NCBI GenBank assembly: GCA_002508705.1
Contig: DAYL01000032.1
Location: 135,740-199,739, forward strand
DNA length: 64,000 bases
Source: Methanoculleus sp. UBA374
GTDB lineage: Archaea; Halobacteriota; Methanomicrobia; Methanomicrobiales; Methanoculleaceae
Direction of reading: 5' to 3'
The position numbers were made by a program, and so were the translations under genes. Positions 8,110 through 17,042 of this stretch are shown here, in pieces. Under the pieces are notes generated by a model. That model was not told the origin of the DNA. It did no database searches and saw only the letters and a program-made list of their open reading frames with translations. Position 1 is the first letter of the stretch. Each line of letters opens with the position of its first letter.

Positions 8110-8569
8110 GAAAAGTCTCGAGCCCCGCTCGACTCACGGCGGGCTTCTGATTCTGGTAAAAGAGGGGAGGAGCGCTACCGAATTGTTCCGGAAGACGCGA
8201 GGGCGCTCATTTCGCCGACCGTCTGGTCCCGGTGACGTGCGAGCGAGTGTAGCGTGAAAGACGAATAGATTCTCACTACTCATCATCCATCACTTTGATT
8301 TTAACTTGCCGGGATGAAAGGATAGAGCGTTTTTTATTTAGCCAGAGGATCGTTTTCATTACGGAGATTTTACTGATGTTCCAGACTCGCAGTCATAATG
8401 GTCGTCGCCGTGAACGTGCTTCTGCCAGAGGAGCAGAGGTTAACGAAAGGAAGAAAATAGACGGCCGCGGGGTGACGAGAGGGAAGCTAAAGGTATTTTA
8501 TGACTGAAAAAGAATGATCAAGCAGGAAGGTAGCGCTCAAACAATTGGGAGTGAACAGGAGATATCACC
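8110..8569. other. Intergenic, no gene recognised
   Basis: About 460 bp where composition returns to the host average. No frame with family resemblance on either strand; a 70-codon open frame at 8295-8507 is Arg-rich and looks random. An AT-rich piece at 8320-8335 (GCGTTTTTTATTTAGCC) and TATTTTATGAC near 8493 are possible promoter elements for the membrane glycosyltransferase. Confidence 0.4.
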
Positions 8570-10327
8570 GTGAGATTCCAGCCGGAATACCTGAATTTAA
8601 GAACCAACAACGAGATCTACTACCTGATCGGGACCTTCTTCGCCCTTGTAGTGATCAAATCGATCCTCACAATGCCCATGCAAACGCCATGGATTTTTGC
8701 TGATGAGGCCGTGTATGACAATATTGCTCAGAATATCGTGCATGGCGAACTGTTCAGCGATCTCCTGTACTGTCAGACGTATCCGCCGGGATATTCGATA
8801 CTTCTATCGACCGCCTACCTCTTCTCCGGTGATAAAACCGTAATATACCATATCATGCTGATCGTGAACAGCGTCCTCACCTCTTCGGTAATCTTCCCAT
8901 CATATTACATCCTCAAAAAATACATCACGCAACAACAGGCCCTGCTTGGATCGCTGCTCATAGCGGTACTCCCTGCAGTAACGCTTTACACCTTCGTACT
9001 TATGAGTGAGAACCTCTTCATCCCGTTGACACTCTTCTCTATCTGGTTCCTGCATGAAGCCTTCGAACATAATTCGATAGGGTGGGGTTTTCTTGCAGGA
9101 ATATCTATTTTCTATCTATATTTTACCAGGGAGACCGGCCTGGTCTTCTGCATTGCCTTGTTCGCGGCACTGGCGTTCTTCATCATCGGTATGGAGCGTG
9201 GAGAGAGACTCAAGGCGGTGAAGGATAAGACGGTGCTGCTCGGTTCTTTTGTGGTGCCGTTCCTCCTCTGGGGCATCTATAAGAGGGCTGTCGCAACCGG
9301 GCCATCCCTTTATAGCACGGGAGCTTATGTCAGCACACTTGTCGAAGCCATCTCGGATATCGAACTGTTCGTGACCATCTCCACCCTCGTGCTGCACGAG
9401 ATCGAGTACCTGGCATTGTCCGGGTATATCTTCGTGTTTGTGATCGCGCTGGCCTTCATCGCTGGAGCCCTTAAACGTAGCATCCCGGGCCCCGGTGTCC
9501 ATCTCCGGCAGTTCTGTCCGGAGAAGGCTCCGGCCTTGCGGGCGGTCATCGTGTATTGCCTGACCTTCAGTGCCGGGCTGCTGGTGATCACGGTTACGCA
9601 TATGCAGATGATCTATACCACAGGCGACCAGTATTACGCCATCTTCGGGCGCTACCTGGACCCGGTCGTTCCGGTCCTATTTTTGTTCGGGATACTTGCC
9701 ACCGGATATCTGCGTGCAAGCGGCTCTTCATTGTCGCACGAGAACCGGAAGGCAGGGAAGCTCTTTCTGGTTCCCGGTCTCGTGCTGGTATCGATCATGG
9801 CGGTTTCGCTGCCGCACACCTACTACAAGTTCCCGAATATGTTCGGGATCAACTACCTTCCCTATCTTCAGGAGTATGTGCCTTTTGCCGGCATCATGCT
9901 CCTCCTTGCGGTTGTCTGCGTCGTCGTACCATCCGCACTGCTGAACCACCCTCACGGTTTCCTCACCGTTATCGGGCTGTTCATCATCGGATCGGTCCTG
10001 TTGACCGTTCCCACGTACAGCGCAGAGGTAGCATTCTCCGACCACATAGAGAACGTGAACCAGATCGGACGCTACCTGCAGGAGCACGCGTCCCCGGGGA
10101 GTACCGTGATGGTGGACCCCGTGGCGTTCGACCGGGGGTGGTACCCCGTCGGGTGGTTCTCCACGACCTTCTGGTCTCCGGGAGAGTTAACCGTACTGCC
10201 GATCGAGGAGAGCTTTTTAGCGGAATCCGATTACCTTGTCTCAAACAGTTCCCTGGACTACCCTGTTGCGAGCCGGTCCCGCGACGGGTATACTCTCTAC
10301 GCCACCGGCCGAGTGACCGGAACCTGA
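8570..10327 (+). CDS. PMT/ArnT-like (GT39/GT83-type) membrane glycosyltransferase
   Basis: 585 residues, multi-pass. After the first helix comes the catalytic-loop acidic motif in IFADEAVYDNIAQNI, then QTYPPGYSILLSTAYL, the YPPGY signature of PMT_2-type enzymes. About a dozen hydrophobic segments are followed by a C-terminal extracytoplasmic portion (from about residue 490, SDHIENVNQIGRYLQEH). These enzymes use polyprenyl-phosphate sugars on the outer membrane face to modify proteins or lipids. The start is GTG with AGGAGATATCACC 5-10 bases upstream. It stands alone, with typical host composition again. Acceptor unknown. Confidence 0.8.
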   Translation: MRFQPEYLNLRTNNEIYYLIGTFFALVVIKSILTMPMQTPWIFADEAVYDNIAQNIVHGELFSDLLYCQTYPPGYSILLSTAYLFSGDKTVIYHIMLIVNSVLTSSVIFPSYYILKKYITQQQALLGSLLIAVLPAVTLYTFVLMSENLFIPLTLFSIWFLHEAFEHNSIGWGFLAGISIFYLYFTRETGLVFCIALFAALAFFIIGMERGERLKAVKDKTVLLGSFVVPFLLWGIYKRAVATGPSLYSTGAYVSTLVEAISDIELFVTISTLVLHEIEYLALSGYIFVFVIALAFIAGALKRSIPGPGVHLRQFCPEKAPALRAVIVYCLTFSAGLLVITVTHMQMIYTTGDQYYAIFGRYLDPVVPVLFLFGILATGYLRASGSSLSHENRKAGKLFLVPGLVLVSIMAVSLPHTYYKFPNMFGINYLPYLQEYVPFAGIMLLLAVVCVVVPSALLNHPHGFLTVIGLFIIGSVLLTVPTYSAEVAFSDHIENVNQIGRYLQEHASPGSTVMVDPVAFDRGWYPVGWFSTTFWSPGELTVLPIEESFLAESDYLVSNSSLDYPVASRSRDGYTLYATGRVTGT

Positions 10328-10763
10328 AGGAGAGAGCAGAAACCGTCGGGCAATTTTCCTGCCGGGCCGGACTTTTTCGTGAAGACAGAGGCCTCGCTGT
10401 CATCGCTTACGTTCGGATGCCGTTCGCCATCGCAACAACAGAGTCGCCGCAAAAAAACTCCTGTAAGGCCCGGGGGTTCCCCGGCGAACCATCGACAATC
10501 CGTTTCACATCCTGGTTCGCCCCGTAAACCGAACTCAAGGCAGGGCGCAATCCGGTGGAAACCCGTTCCAGGGGATGGACCGACCAGGACCCTGTCTCCC
10601 CTATAACGTTCACCGGCAACGAGGAAGATTTAGGCACATGAGACTTTCCCGGGAGGGACGATGCCGCCGCTACCGGGTTTCATCGCGAAGGACGAAACCG
10701 CATATTCTCGCCCGCGAACAGGAATAGGACAACGAATCCAGGGGTGTCGTCGTTAAAAAGAAG
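10328..10763. other. Intergenic, no gene recognised
   Basis: About 430 bp between converging genes. Open frames here (for example on minus 10407-10637) have no family features and low-complexity Arg/Ser/Pro composition. I see nothing else in it apart from the hairpin that follows. Confidence 0.4.
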
Positions 10764-10792
10764 ATCCCCGGGAGAGATGCTCCCCGGGGGAT
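10764..10792. terminator. GC-rich hairpin downstream of the surface-protein gene
   Basis: ATCCCCGGGAG and CTCCCCGGGGGAT flank a 5-nt loop, giving an 11-bp stem with one bulge on each side. It sits about 65-90 bp beyond the stop of the minus-strand surface protein. It may end that transcript or protect its 3' end; U-runs are only weak. Confidence 0.45.
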
Positions 10793-10855
10793 TTGGGGTT
10801 CTTCCTTCCCGTGGGAAGGGGGTGATTACTTCTCTCCTCTACACCCCTGAGGTGT

Positions 10856-13800
10856 TCACGGTTCCTCCGTCGGTTCCACTGTCGGTTCCACTGTCGGTTC
10901 TGCCGTGGGTTCCGTCACGGTGACGTTCGCCTCAACTTCCGGATCGTAGTCGCCCTCAGCGCCGGTCAACCCAACCAGTACAGTGGACAACACCGTGGAC
11001 CCCGTAACCGTCACCGGTACCCCACACACCTTATCCGAGCCCTCGAATAGACGCAATTCGGTTCCTGTGACTTCTGTGGCGGAGAAATTGAGTGCGTCTC
11101 CCGTCGAATCGAAGACAAGGATCTTGCTGCTATCCTTATAAGTCAGGGAACCATCGTTTGCAGGTACAAACGTGAGCCGGCCGTACTGGTCTGTCGCCCA
11201 GATGTAGACAGACTCATTCTCCGTAATGTCAAGAGAGATGCTGTCGAGCCGGGTCTTACCTGCCCAATCTTCAGCAACGTAATAATCGGAGGTGGCAGTC
11301 GGATCTTCCGCGCTTATGCTGATGCTAAGCGTGTCGCTCACAACCGCGTCACCACCAGTCGGTGCGGTTACCTCGACGGTAAAGGGACCGAGATTCCCTG
11401 CGGAACTCGAAGCGTCAATGGTGACGATACCAGGGTTACCGTTTTTCTCAACCGTAACAATGCACTCAGACTGATTACCAGTGATTTCCCATATCAAATC
11501 GCTCCAGTCATACCCAACCTCGTTACCATCGGCACCATATGCTATTACATCAAGCGCGATCGTATTGTCGCTCGCGCCGAGGATAACCCATGCCGGCTTG
11601 TCGCCTGTCAGGTCTGCTCTGTAAGACTCGTTACCGCTCGGTGTTACATTTGCTGCCTGGCCCTGGATCTTGATACGGTCGATTACATTGCCAACAGTCA
11701 ACGCAAAGTCGGTATTCGCAGTCGCAGTACCGGAGTTGACGGAGATCGTGGCCGTGCACGAGGCATTAGCCTGTAATGTGAAGGTCAGGTTTGAGCCGTC
11801 GGCGGCTATATCACCCATAGTGACATTGACGGTGGACGGGTCGGAGTTCACACTCACAGTCATACTGGAAATGTTGACAAGCGCATCGTACTGGTCGTAT
11901 CCGCATACGGTGATGTCAGAAGTCTGTGCTCCCCTGGTAACGCTGGCGCTGGCCGGGGAGAGCGTGATGCTCGTCAGTTCTCTCGCCGGGTTGAGAACAA
12001 ACGCCTTTTCGGCTAATGTCTCACCGCCCTTGACGATCTTGAGCGTGTAGTCTCCCGGGTCCGCAACGGTGCTGTTCAGCTGGATCGCCGCTATAACGTC
12101 GGTGCCTGAAGCACTGGTGTACTGCCCATACCCTTCCTTAGTCGCATCGGCTTTTGCCCAATCGACCGCGAAGTTGCCTGTCACATCGCCTGTGGTGTTG
12201 TAGACTTTAACCATGTCCGTTCCCGTAGTGGCTTCCAGGGACATCGTGTTGCCGTACTGGTCGATGAACTCTACCGGCATGTAAGCCACGGCATCTTCTT
12301 TAGCCCACTCATTGTGTTCGCTGACTAGGTCTCCCAGGGTGGCGTAGGTAATCGTTCCCGCAGGCTTCACCGTGAACGACACCGGGAGATTGGCACCCTC
12401 GCTCTCAACAATGCGGATTTCGGCCTTACCTTCGGCAACACCCGCGATATTGAGTGCGATAACATTGTTGACACCATCGGTGACGTTTCCAACGTTAATC
12501 CGCGCGTTGGACGTAGATACCTCTACCTTGCCCTCCGGGACCAGGAGCTCTTCCCCATGCATATTCCGGAAGGTAAGGTTCTTCGTGATCGTAGATCCGA
12601 CAGTTACCTCGTTCTCCCCGATCTCTTCAAGTTCAATCGAGGTGACGGTGGTGTTAAGAGTGGTGTTCACGGTCACTGCAAGCGCTGAGACGGCATTCGC
12701 ATAGTTTTCGCCGACATAGGCAATAAATGTGTAATTGCCTGCGACATACGTCTTGACGGTGACATAGATGCCGTCGTCAAGTGTAGCACCTTCAGGTCCG
12801 GCTTTGAGCCAGATGTCGTCCGATGTAGCCCCTTCAGGCCAGGCGGTCACATTGAACTTCAGATCGCCCTCGTTAAATGCTGCGCCCTTGTTCGCGGTAA
12901 CCCTATCGGAGACGAACGGTTCCAAATTGGTGCCTGTAACGTTCGTTGAACCATTAAATGTAACATTGATGCTGGTCAACTCAGCAGCGCCGACAATCAG
13001 GGGCAGAGACTGCTGCAGATTCAGATTATCGCCGTATGCTGCCGTTATCTCGTAGGTGCCGGGCTCGTCAAGCGTAAGATTCAGGGTGTCGCTACCATCT
13101 ATGGGGTAACCGCTGATGGAAGCCTTGTTTCTATCGACCATCCACCTGATATCATCAGCGCCGACCTTCATCGTGGTGTTGAACTGGTCCGTCACCCGGA
13201 CGGTGAAGTTTGCGGTATCCTGTGCCGGCATCGAAGTCTTATCGGCGGTCAGTTCGAGTGCGGCAGCAACCCGCGTCTCTTTCGCCCCGACGGTATACTC
13301 AAGGTCGGTGTCAAGGACTGTTCCGTCCTTCTTGATCGTGACGTTCAGATTATAACCCTCGTTGAGGGGCAGATCTGGCCTGAGGGTAACGTTGTTGTAA
13401 CCGACAGTATACGTGTATTCGCTATCCATCAGCGGACGGAGTTCCACGGTCCCGACCGCGACCGTTGCAGTTGTCTTCGCCATGGTGGTTGCATTGACTG
13501 CAATCGGGTCGCCATACTGGTCAAGCGCCTTGAACTCAATGACGGTTCGCTGCCCCGCCGGGACCGCTGGGACCCCCGTGGTCACCTTCACGATTTTTGT
13601 GAGGGTCGGGTCGGCAATCCTTGCCATGAAGGAAACTTCAGCAAAGGCCGCCCAGTCGGCAGATAAGTCGTAGGTCCGTGCATCCTCAAGAGTAAGACCT
13701 TCGTCAAGGGCAAACGCCGTCGTCAGTCCATCGAGACTTCCCGCGACATAGGTCGCATTCAGGGTGGCCGCAGCCGCGCTGAGATTGATGACCTTCTCTT

Positions 13801-14896
13801 CGAGGTCGGCTTCTTTGATCCCGGTGCCTTCCGCGAACGTCACGTTGATGTGCGTAGCATTGACCGCCGTAACATTGGCGACGATAAACGGCGCTTCTCC
13901 TACGGTGACGTTCACCCTGGCCGTCAGATTACCGGGGTTGGTGATGCCGATCGGGATGGTGAGGTTGCCTTCAAGTGTCTGGGTGCCCACCTCTGTTGCG
14001 CTGTAGACGCCTTCGGCCGCGGTCCAGTCGATTCCGACCTCCTCGACCTCACTGTTGCTCAGAGTAACGTTAACCCGGGCGGGGAGACCGATCTTGTCGA
14101 ACGTCGTGTTAAAGGCAACAGATATGTCGGCGATCTCGTCAACTGCCGTAACGCTGGGCACTACGGGCGCGCCTGTAACCGGCACGAACACCGGTGTGTC
14201 ACCCTTCGCAGTAAGCCCCCAGCAGAACGCGGGCGAACCCTTGATGAACCACTTGAGGTTGCTCCCGACTTCGCGGACAACGCCGGGCTCACCGTTTAAG
14301 ACGACGGGTATGTCACCCTTCAGCCCCCAGTAGAACCGCTCAGTCGAACCGTCAGGGTTCTTGATGAACCACTCGAGGTTGCCTTTGAGGCCGCCTTCTT
14401 TGACTTCGCGGACAACGCCAGCCTGACCATTTAAGACGACGGGTGTGTCACCCTTCGCAGTAAGCCCCCAGCAGAACGCGGGCGAACCCTTGATGAACCA
14501 CTTGAGGTTGCTCCCGACTTCGCGGACAACGCCGGCCTGACCGTTTAAGACGACGGGCGTGTCACCCTTCAGCCCCCAGTAGAACCGCTCAGTCGAACCG
14601 TCGGACTTCTTGATGATCCACTGGAGGTTGCCTTTGAGGCCGCCTTCTTTGACTTCGCGGACAACGCCAGCCTGACCGTTTAAGACGACGGGCGTGTCAC
14701 CCGTCACCCCCCAGTTGAATTGGTCAACGGGTCTCGATTCACCGGGAATCCCGATGATCCATTCGATCTCTCCGTTCACGTCGCGGCAAACGACGGACTG
14801 GCCCTCTTCGATTTGTGCCGCCACTGCAGGCACAACAACGAGAAAAGCCAGTACCAGGGTTGCCAGGGTGAACTTATTCACGTTACGCTTCATCAT
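10856..14896 (-). CDS. Large secreted surface (S-layer-like) protein with N-terminal repeats
   Basis: About 1346 residues. A Sec signal peptide is clear (MMKRNVNKFTLATLVLAF, then VVPAVAAQ). Residues about 65-230 hold two near-identical 83-residue repeats, each made of two related units with GDTPVVLNGQ and VVREV. The rest is a chain of beta-sandwich (Ig/invasin-like) domains rich in Thr, Val and Asn, with many N-X-S/T sequons, as expected for an AglB substrate. The end is a short (T/V)EPT repeat with no transmembrane helix and no PGF-CTERM motif, so the anchor is unclear. I chose ATG 14896 (or 14893) because AGGTGA lies 6 bp upstream; a frame from 14917 would place non-signal residues first. 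It may be the S-layer protein or another abundant envelope protein. Confidence 0.8.
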   Translation of the reverse strand: MMKRNVNKFTLATLVLAFLVVVPAVAAQIEEGQSVVCRDVNGEIEWIIGIPGESRPVDQFNWGVTGDTPVVLNGQAGVVREVKEGGLKGNLQWIIKKSDGSTERFYWGLKGDTPVVLNGQAGVVREVGSNLKWFIKGSPAFCWGLTAKGDTPVVLNGQAGVVREVKEGGLKGNLEWFIKNPDGSTERFYWGLKGDIPVVLNGEPGVVREVGSNLKWFIKGSPAFCWGLTAKGDTPVFVPVTGAPVVPSVTAVDEIADISVAFNTTFDKIGLPARVNVTLSNSEVEEVGIDWTAAEGVYSATEVGTQTLEGNLTIPIGITNPGNLTARVNVTVGEAPFIVANVTAVNATHINVTFAEGTGIKEADLEEKVINLSAAAATLNATYVAGSLDGLTTAFALDEGLTLEDARTYDLSADWAAFAEVSFMARIADPTLTKIVKVTTGVPAVPAGQRTVIEFKALDQYGDPIAVNATTMAKTTATVAVGTVELRPLMDSEYTYTVGYNNVTLRPDLPLNEGYNLNVTIKKDGTVLDTDLEYTVGAKETRVAAALELTADKTSMPAQDTANFTVRVTDQFNTTMKVGADDIRWMVDRNKASISGYPIDGSDTLNLTLDEPGTYEITAAYGDNLNLQQSLPLIVGAAELTSINVTFNGSTNVTGTNLEPFVSDRVTANKGAAFNEGDLKFNVTAWPEGATSDDIWLKAGPEGATLDDGIYVTVKTYVAGNYTFIAYVGENYANAVSALAVTVNTTLNTTVTSIELEEIGENEVTVGSTITKNLTFRNMHGEELLVPEGKVEVSTSNARINVGNVTDGVNNVIALNIAGVAEGKAEIRIVESEGANLPVSFTVKPAGTITYATLGDLVSEHNEWAKEDAVAYMPVEFIDQYGNTMSLEATTGTDMVKVYNTTGDVTGNFAVDWAKADATKEGYGQYTSASGTDVIAAIQLNSTVADPGDYTLKIVKGGETLAEKAFVLNPARELTSITLSPASASVTRGAQTSDITVCGYDQYDALVNISSMTVSVNSDPSTVNVTMGDIAADGSNLTFTLQANASCTATISVNSGTATANTDFALTVGNVIDRIKIQGQAANVTPSGNESYRADLTGDKPAWVILGASDNTIALDVIAYGADGNEVGYDWSDLIWEITGNQSECIVTVEKNGNPGIVTIDASSSAGNLGPFTVEVTAPTGGDAVVSDTLSISISAEDPTATSDYYVAEDWAGKTRLDSISLDITENESVYIWATDQYGRLTFVPANDGSLTYKDSSKILVFDSTGDALNFSATEVTGTELRLFEGSDKVCGVPVTVTGSTVLSTVLVGLTGAEGDYDPEVEANVTVTEPTAEPTVEPTVEPTEEP
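14204..14701 (-). repeat. Two tandem 249-bp in-frame repeats in the surface-protein gene
   Basis: Each 83-codon unit contains a 45-codon half (with KEGGLKGNL and DGSTERFYWGLK) and a 38-codon half (with GSNLKWFIKGSPAFCWGL). The two units differ at only a handful of codons, for example QWIIKKSDG versus EWFIKNPDG. This is strong DNA-level identity for such long units and points to recent duplication or ongoing homogenisation. Confidence 0.9.
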
Positions 14897-15065
14897 CCAT
14901 TTCACCTGAATACTCACTAAATCCCTTTTGCATCTCCATCATTCAGCAATGCGCGGCCCCCCCTCACCGGAACTCCCTCCTGTCGAGATGTAGTTGTATA
15001 GAGCGAGTACACACCGGTCTGGCCCCCCAGTGAGAGGTTGCGCAAGTATTGTCTATGCATTACCC

Positions 15066-15080
15066 AATTATAAATCATTC
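15066..15080 (-). promoter_or_regulatory. Probable TATA box of the surface-protein gene
   Basis: On the minus strand the sequence reads GAATGATTTATAATTGGG, a good archaeal TATA element. It would place the transcript start near 15045 and leave an untranslated leader of roughly 150 nt before the ATG at 14896. Such leaders are common for highly expressed S-layer genes. Further upstream (15090-15360) the region is very AT-rich. Confidence 0.5.
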
Positions 15081-15207
15081 TATACCTTACAGCACTATAA
15101 AGATCTGTTTTAACCATAGATCCAATAAAAAACCGTATAATTCAAATTTAAATGCGTTTTATTTCTCAAATTGATTGGACGATCCAGAGATCATATAATG
15201 ATCAACA

Positions 15208-15224
15208 GATCTTTCTGAAAGATC
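15208..15224. repeat. Short perfect inverted repeat upstream of the surface-protein gene
   Basis: GATCTTT-CTG-AAAGATC within a stretch with several GATC-containing words (15180-15260). It could be a regulator site; no direct support. Confidence 0.35.
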
Positions 15225-15284
15225 ATAACATAAAAATAGGATCTCAAGATGATCAGAATTAATATAAAACACCGAATAATGGTT

Positions 15285-15305
15285 AAAACATCATTCTGAT
15301 GTTTT
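15285..15305. terminator. Perfect 9-bp hairpin between the polysaccharide operon and the surface-protein gene
   Basis: AAAACATCA-TTC-TGATGTTTT, followed on the plus strand by a T. It lies about 550 bp past the end of the last polysaccharide gene and upstream of the surface-protein promoter, so it could stop read-through. Inference from structure and position. Confidence 0.4.
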
Positions 15306-15861
15306 TAATTGATTATTTAATCAATAAACGCTTAAAAAAACTCAAATATAAAAATAGACCCTTATTATTACCCAAATACTCCAATATTTCGGCACATGCC
15401 GGATAAAAAAATAAGAAATTGCCCGGACTGAAAATACAGGGTTATTCTAAAATCTTCTAACATGAGTGGAACACCCAATCGTACCCGGCGACGCTCATGC
15501 ACCTGCCACCCTGCCGCCGGGTGCACCTCCCCGGCCCCCACTCGAAATTCTTCGAGTTTCTCAAACTCCTGCCGGACCGGCAATCGCTCCCCGCGAGGCG
15601 ATACGCGCCGGGCCGGAGGGCAGGAGCATGGGAAAATGCGAAGAGTTTGCGAGTGCAACGGATAGAAAGCCCGGAACAGGAGCACCGCCGGGTGAGACGC
15701 GCGAGGGTTCGCTAGAACCGGAACGGAAGCACCGCAAGGTGCTTCTCAGGGTAAAAGTCGTTTCCACGTTCCGACCTCCTCTACGGCTCAAGGGTCGAAC
15801 TATTGTACACGAGTATTCCGAGTAAGGTGTAACGGAAGTTCGTAGCCCATCGGAGGTGATC
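15306..15861. other. Intergenic, no gene; contains a dispersed repeat
   Basis: About 550 bp downstream of the polysaccharide operon. Composition jumps from AT-rich (to about 15450) to GC-rich. Open frames are Arg/Pro/Ser-rich and unlike any family. The only recognised element is the repeat at 15670-15744. Confidence 0.4.
15670..15744. repeat. Dispersed intergenic repeat (copy B), two imperfect tandem units
   Basis: 15716-15744 (AGAACCGGAACGGAAGCACC followed by GCAAGGTGCTT) matches the element at 3553-3597. 15670-15694 (CCCGGAACAGGAGCACCGCC) is a second, weaker unit beside it. Each unit contains a GCACC..GGTGC-type inverted repeat. Confidence 0.5.
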
Positions 15862-17040
15862 TCATCGAGATCCGTCTGCAGAGAGATCCTGAAACCTTCT
15901 TAGCAGTGAGAGGAACTTCTGCTCGATGCGATCCCATTGATAATTGCTTTCAACATACCTCTTCCCGTTTTCGCCCAGACGAACCCGGGTCCGATCGTTT
16001 TCAAGCAGATATCGGGTGCATTCTTTGAATTCGTCGTAATCCTGATACCACAAACCGGCATTACTCCTAACACAATGGCCCTTCAGTACACTGCACTCCC
16101 CGTTTACCAGGACAGGCGTCCCGCACCCCATTGCCTCAAGTGTAACCAGCGAGAGACTTTCGTACGGCGAAGGCATGATCAGGAATCTCGCACCGTGTAG
16201 AAGTGAAGCCTTCTCTTCTTCAGAAACAAACCCTAAATAGACAATCTTCTTGTGTCTGGGAACTCCAATCGCATCCTGGCCCGCAAGTACGAGATAAGGC
16301 ACCGATCCCATTTCATTTGCCATTCGCCGGTAGAATTCAAACAGCGTGTAGCACCCTTTGGAACCCTCGATCCTTCCAAGATAGAGGATATATTCGGATG
16401 GCACCTTCACCGGCCGAAGGGCCCCGGGGGTCTCAATACCGGACCCGACGACATCCACAATTTTCCCGGTTTCATCAAAGCGCACCCTCTGCCGTATGAG
16501 GGTGCGCTCTTCGGGAGTACTGTAAACTACTCCCGCAGCATGGGAAAAGATCTCTTTGGTGGTTGCGAGATCCAGTGCAGGGTCATCCTCTGCAAACGGC
16601 ACAATTATTGCTTTTTTCCCGACGCCGATTACGCCGTGATAACTCTGGTAATATCGAAATGTAAAGAAAATGACACAGTCGAATTCGTCTGCGTTTTTTT
16701 TGAGGTATGTAATGAGACCGGGACAAACCGGACCATTTTCCTCGATCCAGCGGAGTTCGTCGTCTCTAGAATGAGCATGGTAAAAAACTCGCTCTTGAAG
16801 TTGCAAAATTTTCGCCGGAGTTCTTATTGCAGTGTTCCTAAACCGCCTAACCGGAATTCCATTGACGATTTCGGTCCCTTCAGGGTACTCGTTCTCCCAG
16901 GTATGGTAACTTTTCGCGCAGGTAGTCAGAACCTCGATATCATGATAGCGTATCAGGTGCTCTGCAAAAAGCCGGGTTAAGTACTCCGCCCCCCCGACGA
17001 TGTCCGCTCCGTACCGTTGAACGACAAAAGCAATCTTCAT
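15862..17040 (-). CDS. GT4-family glycosyltransferase
   Basis: 392 residues with a GT-B fold. N-terminus MKIAFVVQRYGADIVGGAEY (acceptor-side loop). In the C-terminal half YLGRIEGSKG marks the start of the donor domain, and PSPYESLSLVTLEAMGCG is the EX7E donor-binding motif. It is expected to use a nucleotide-activated sugar at the cytoplasmic side to extend a lipid-linked glycan. It is the last gene of the polysaccharide operon, 2 bp after the double glycosyltransferase. AT content is moderately higher than in the upstream exporter genes. Specific linkage unknown. Confidence 0.87.
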   Translation of the reverse strand: MKIAFVVQRYGADIVGGAEYLTRLFAEHLIRYHDIEVLTTCAKSYHTWENEYPEGTEIVNGIPVRRFRNTAIRTPAKILQLQERVFYHAHSRDDELRWIEENGPVCPGLITYLKKNADEFDCVIFFTFRYYQSYHGVIGVGKKAIIVPFAEDDPALDLATTKEIFSHAAGVVYSTPEERTLIRQRVRFDETGKIVDVVGSGIETPGALRPVKVPSEYILYLGRIEGSKGCYTLFEFYRRMANEMGSVPYLVLAGQDAIGVPRHKKIVYLGFVSEEEKASLLHGARFLIMPSPYESLSLVTLEAMGCGTPVLVNGECSVLKGHCVRSNAGLWYQDYDEFKECTRYLLENDRTRVRLGENGKRYVESNYQWDRIEQKFLSLLRRFQDLSADGSR

Positions 17041-17042
17041 AC

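Noticed and set aside
8110-8569. A tRNA or small RNA in the intergenic region
   Set aside because: GC-rich blocks there do not fold into a cloverleaf by eye, and no T-loop GTTCRANNC motif in context was found.
14204-14701. Evenly spaced repeats suggesting a CRISPR array
   Set aside because: Units are 249 bp, in frame with a long gene and translate to protein repeats. No short repeats with unique spacers anywhere in the window.
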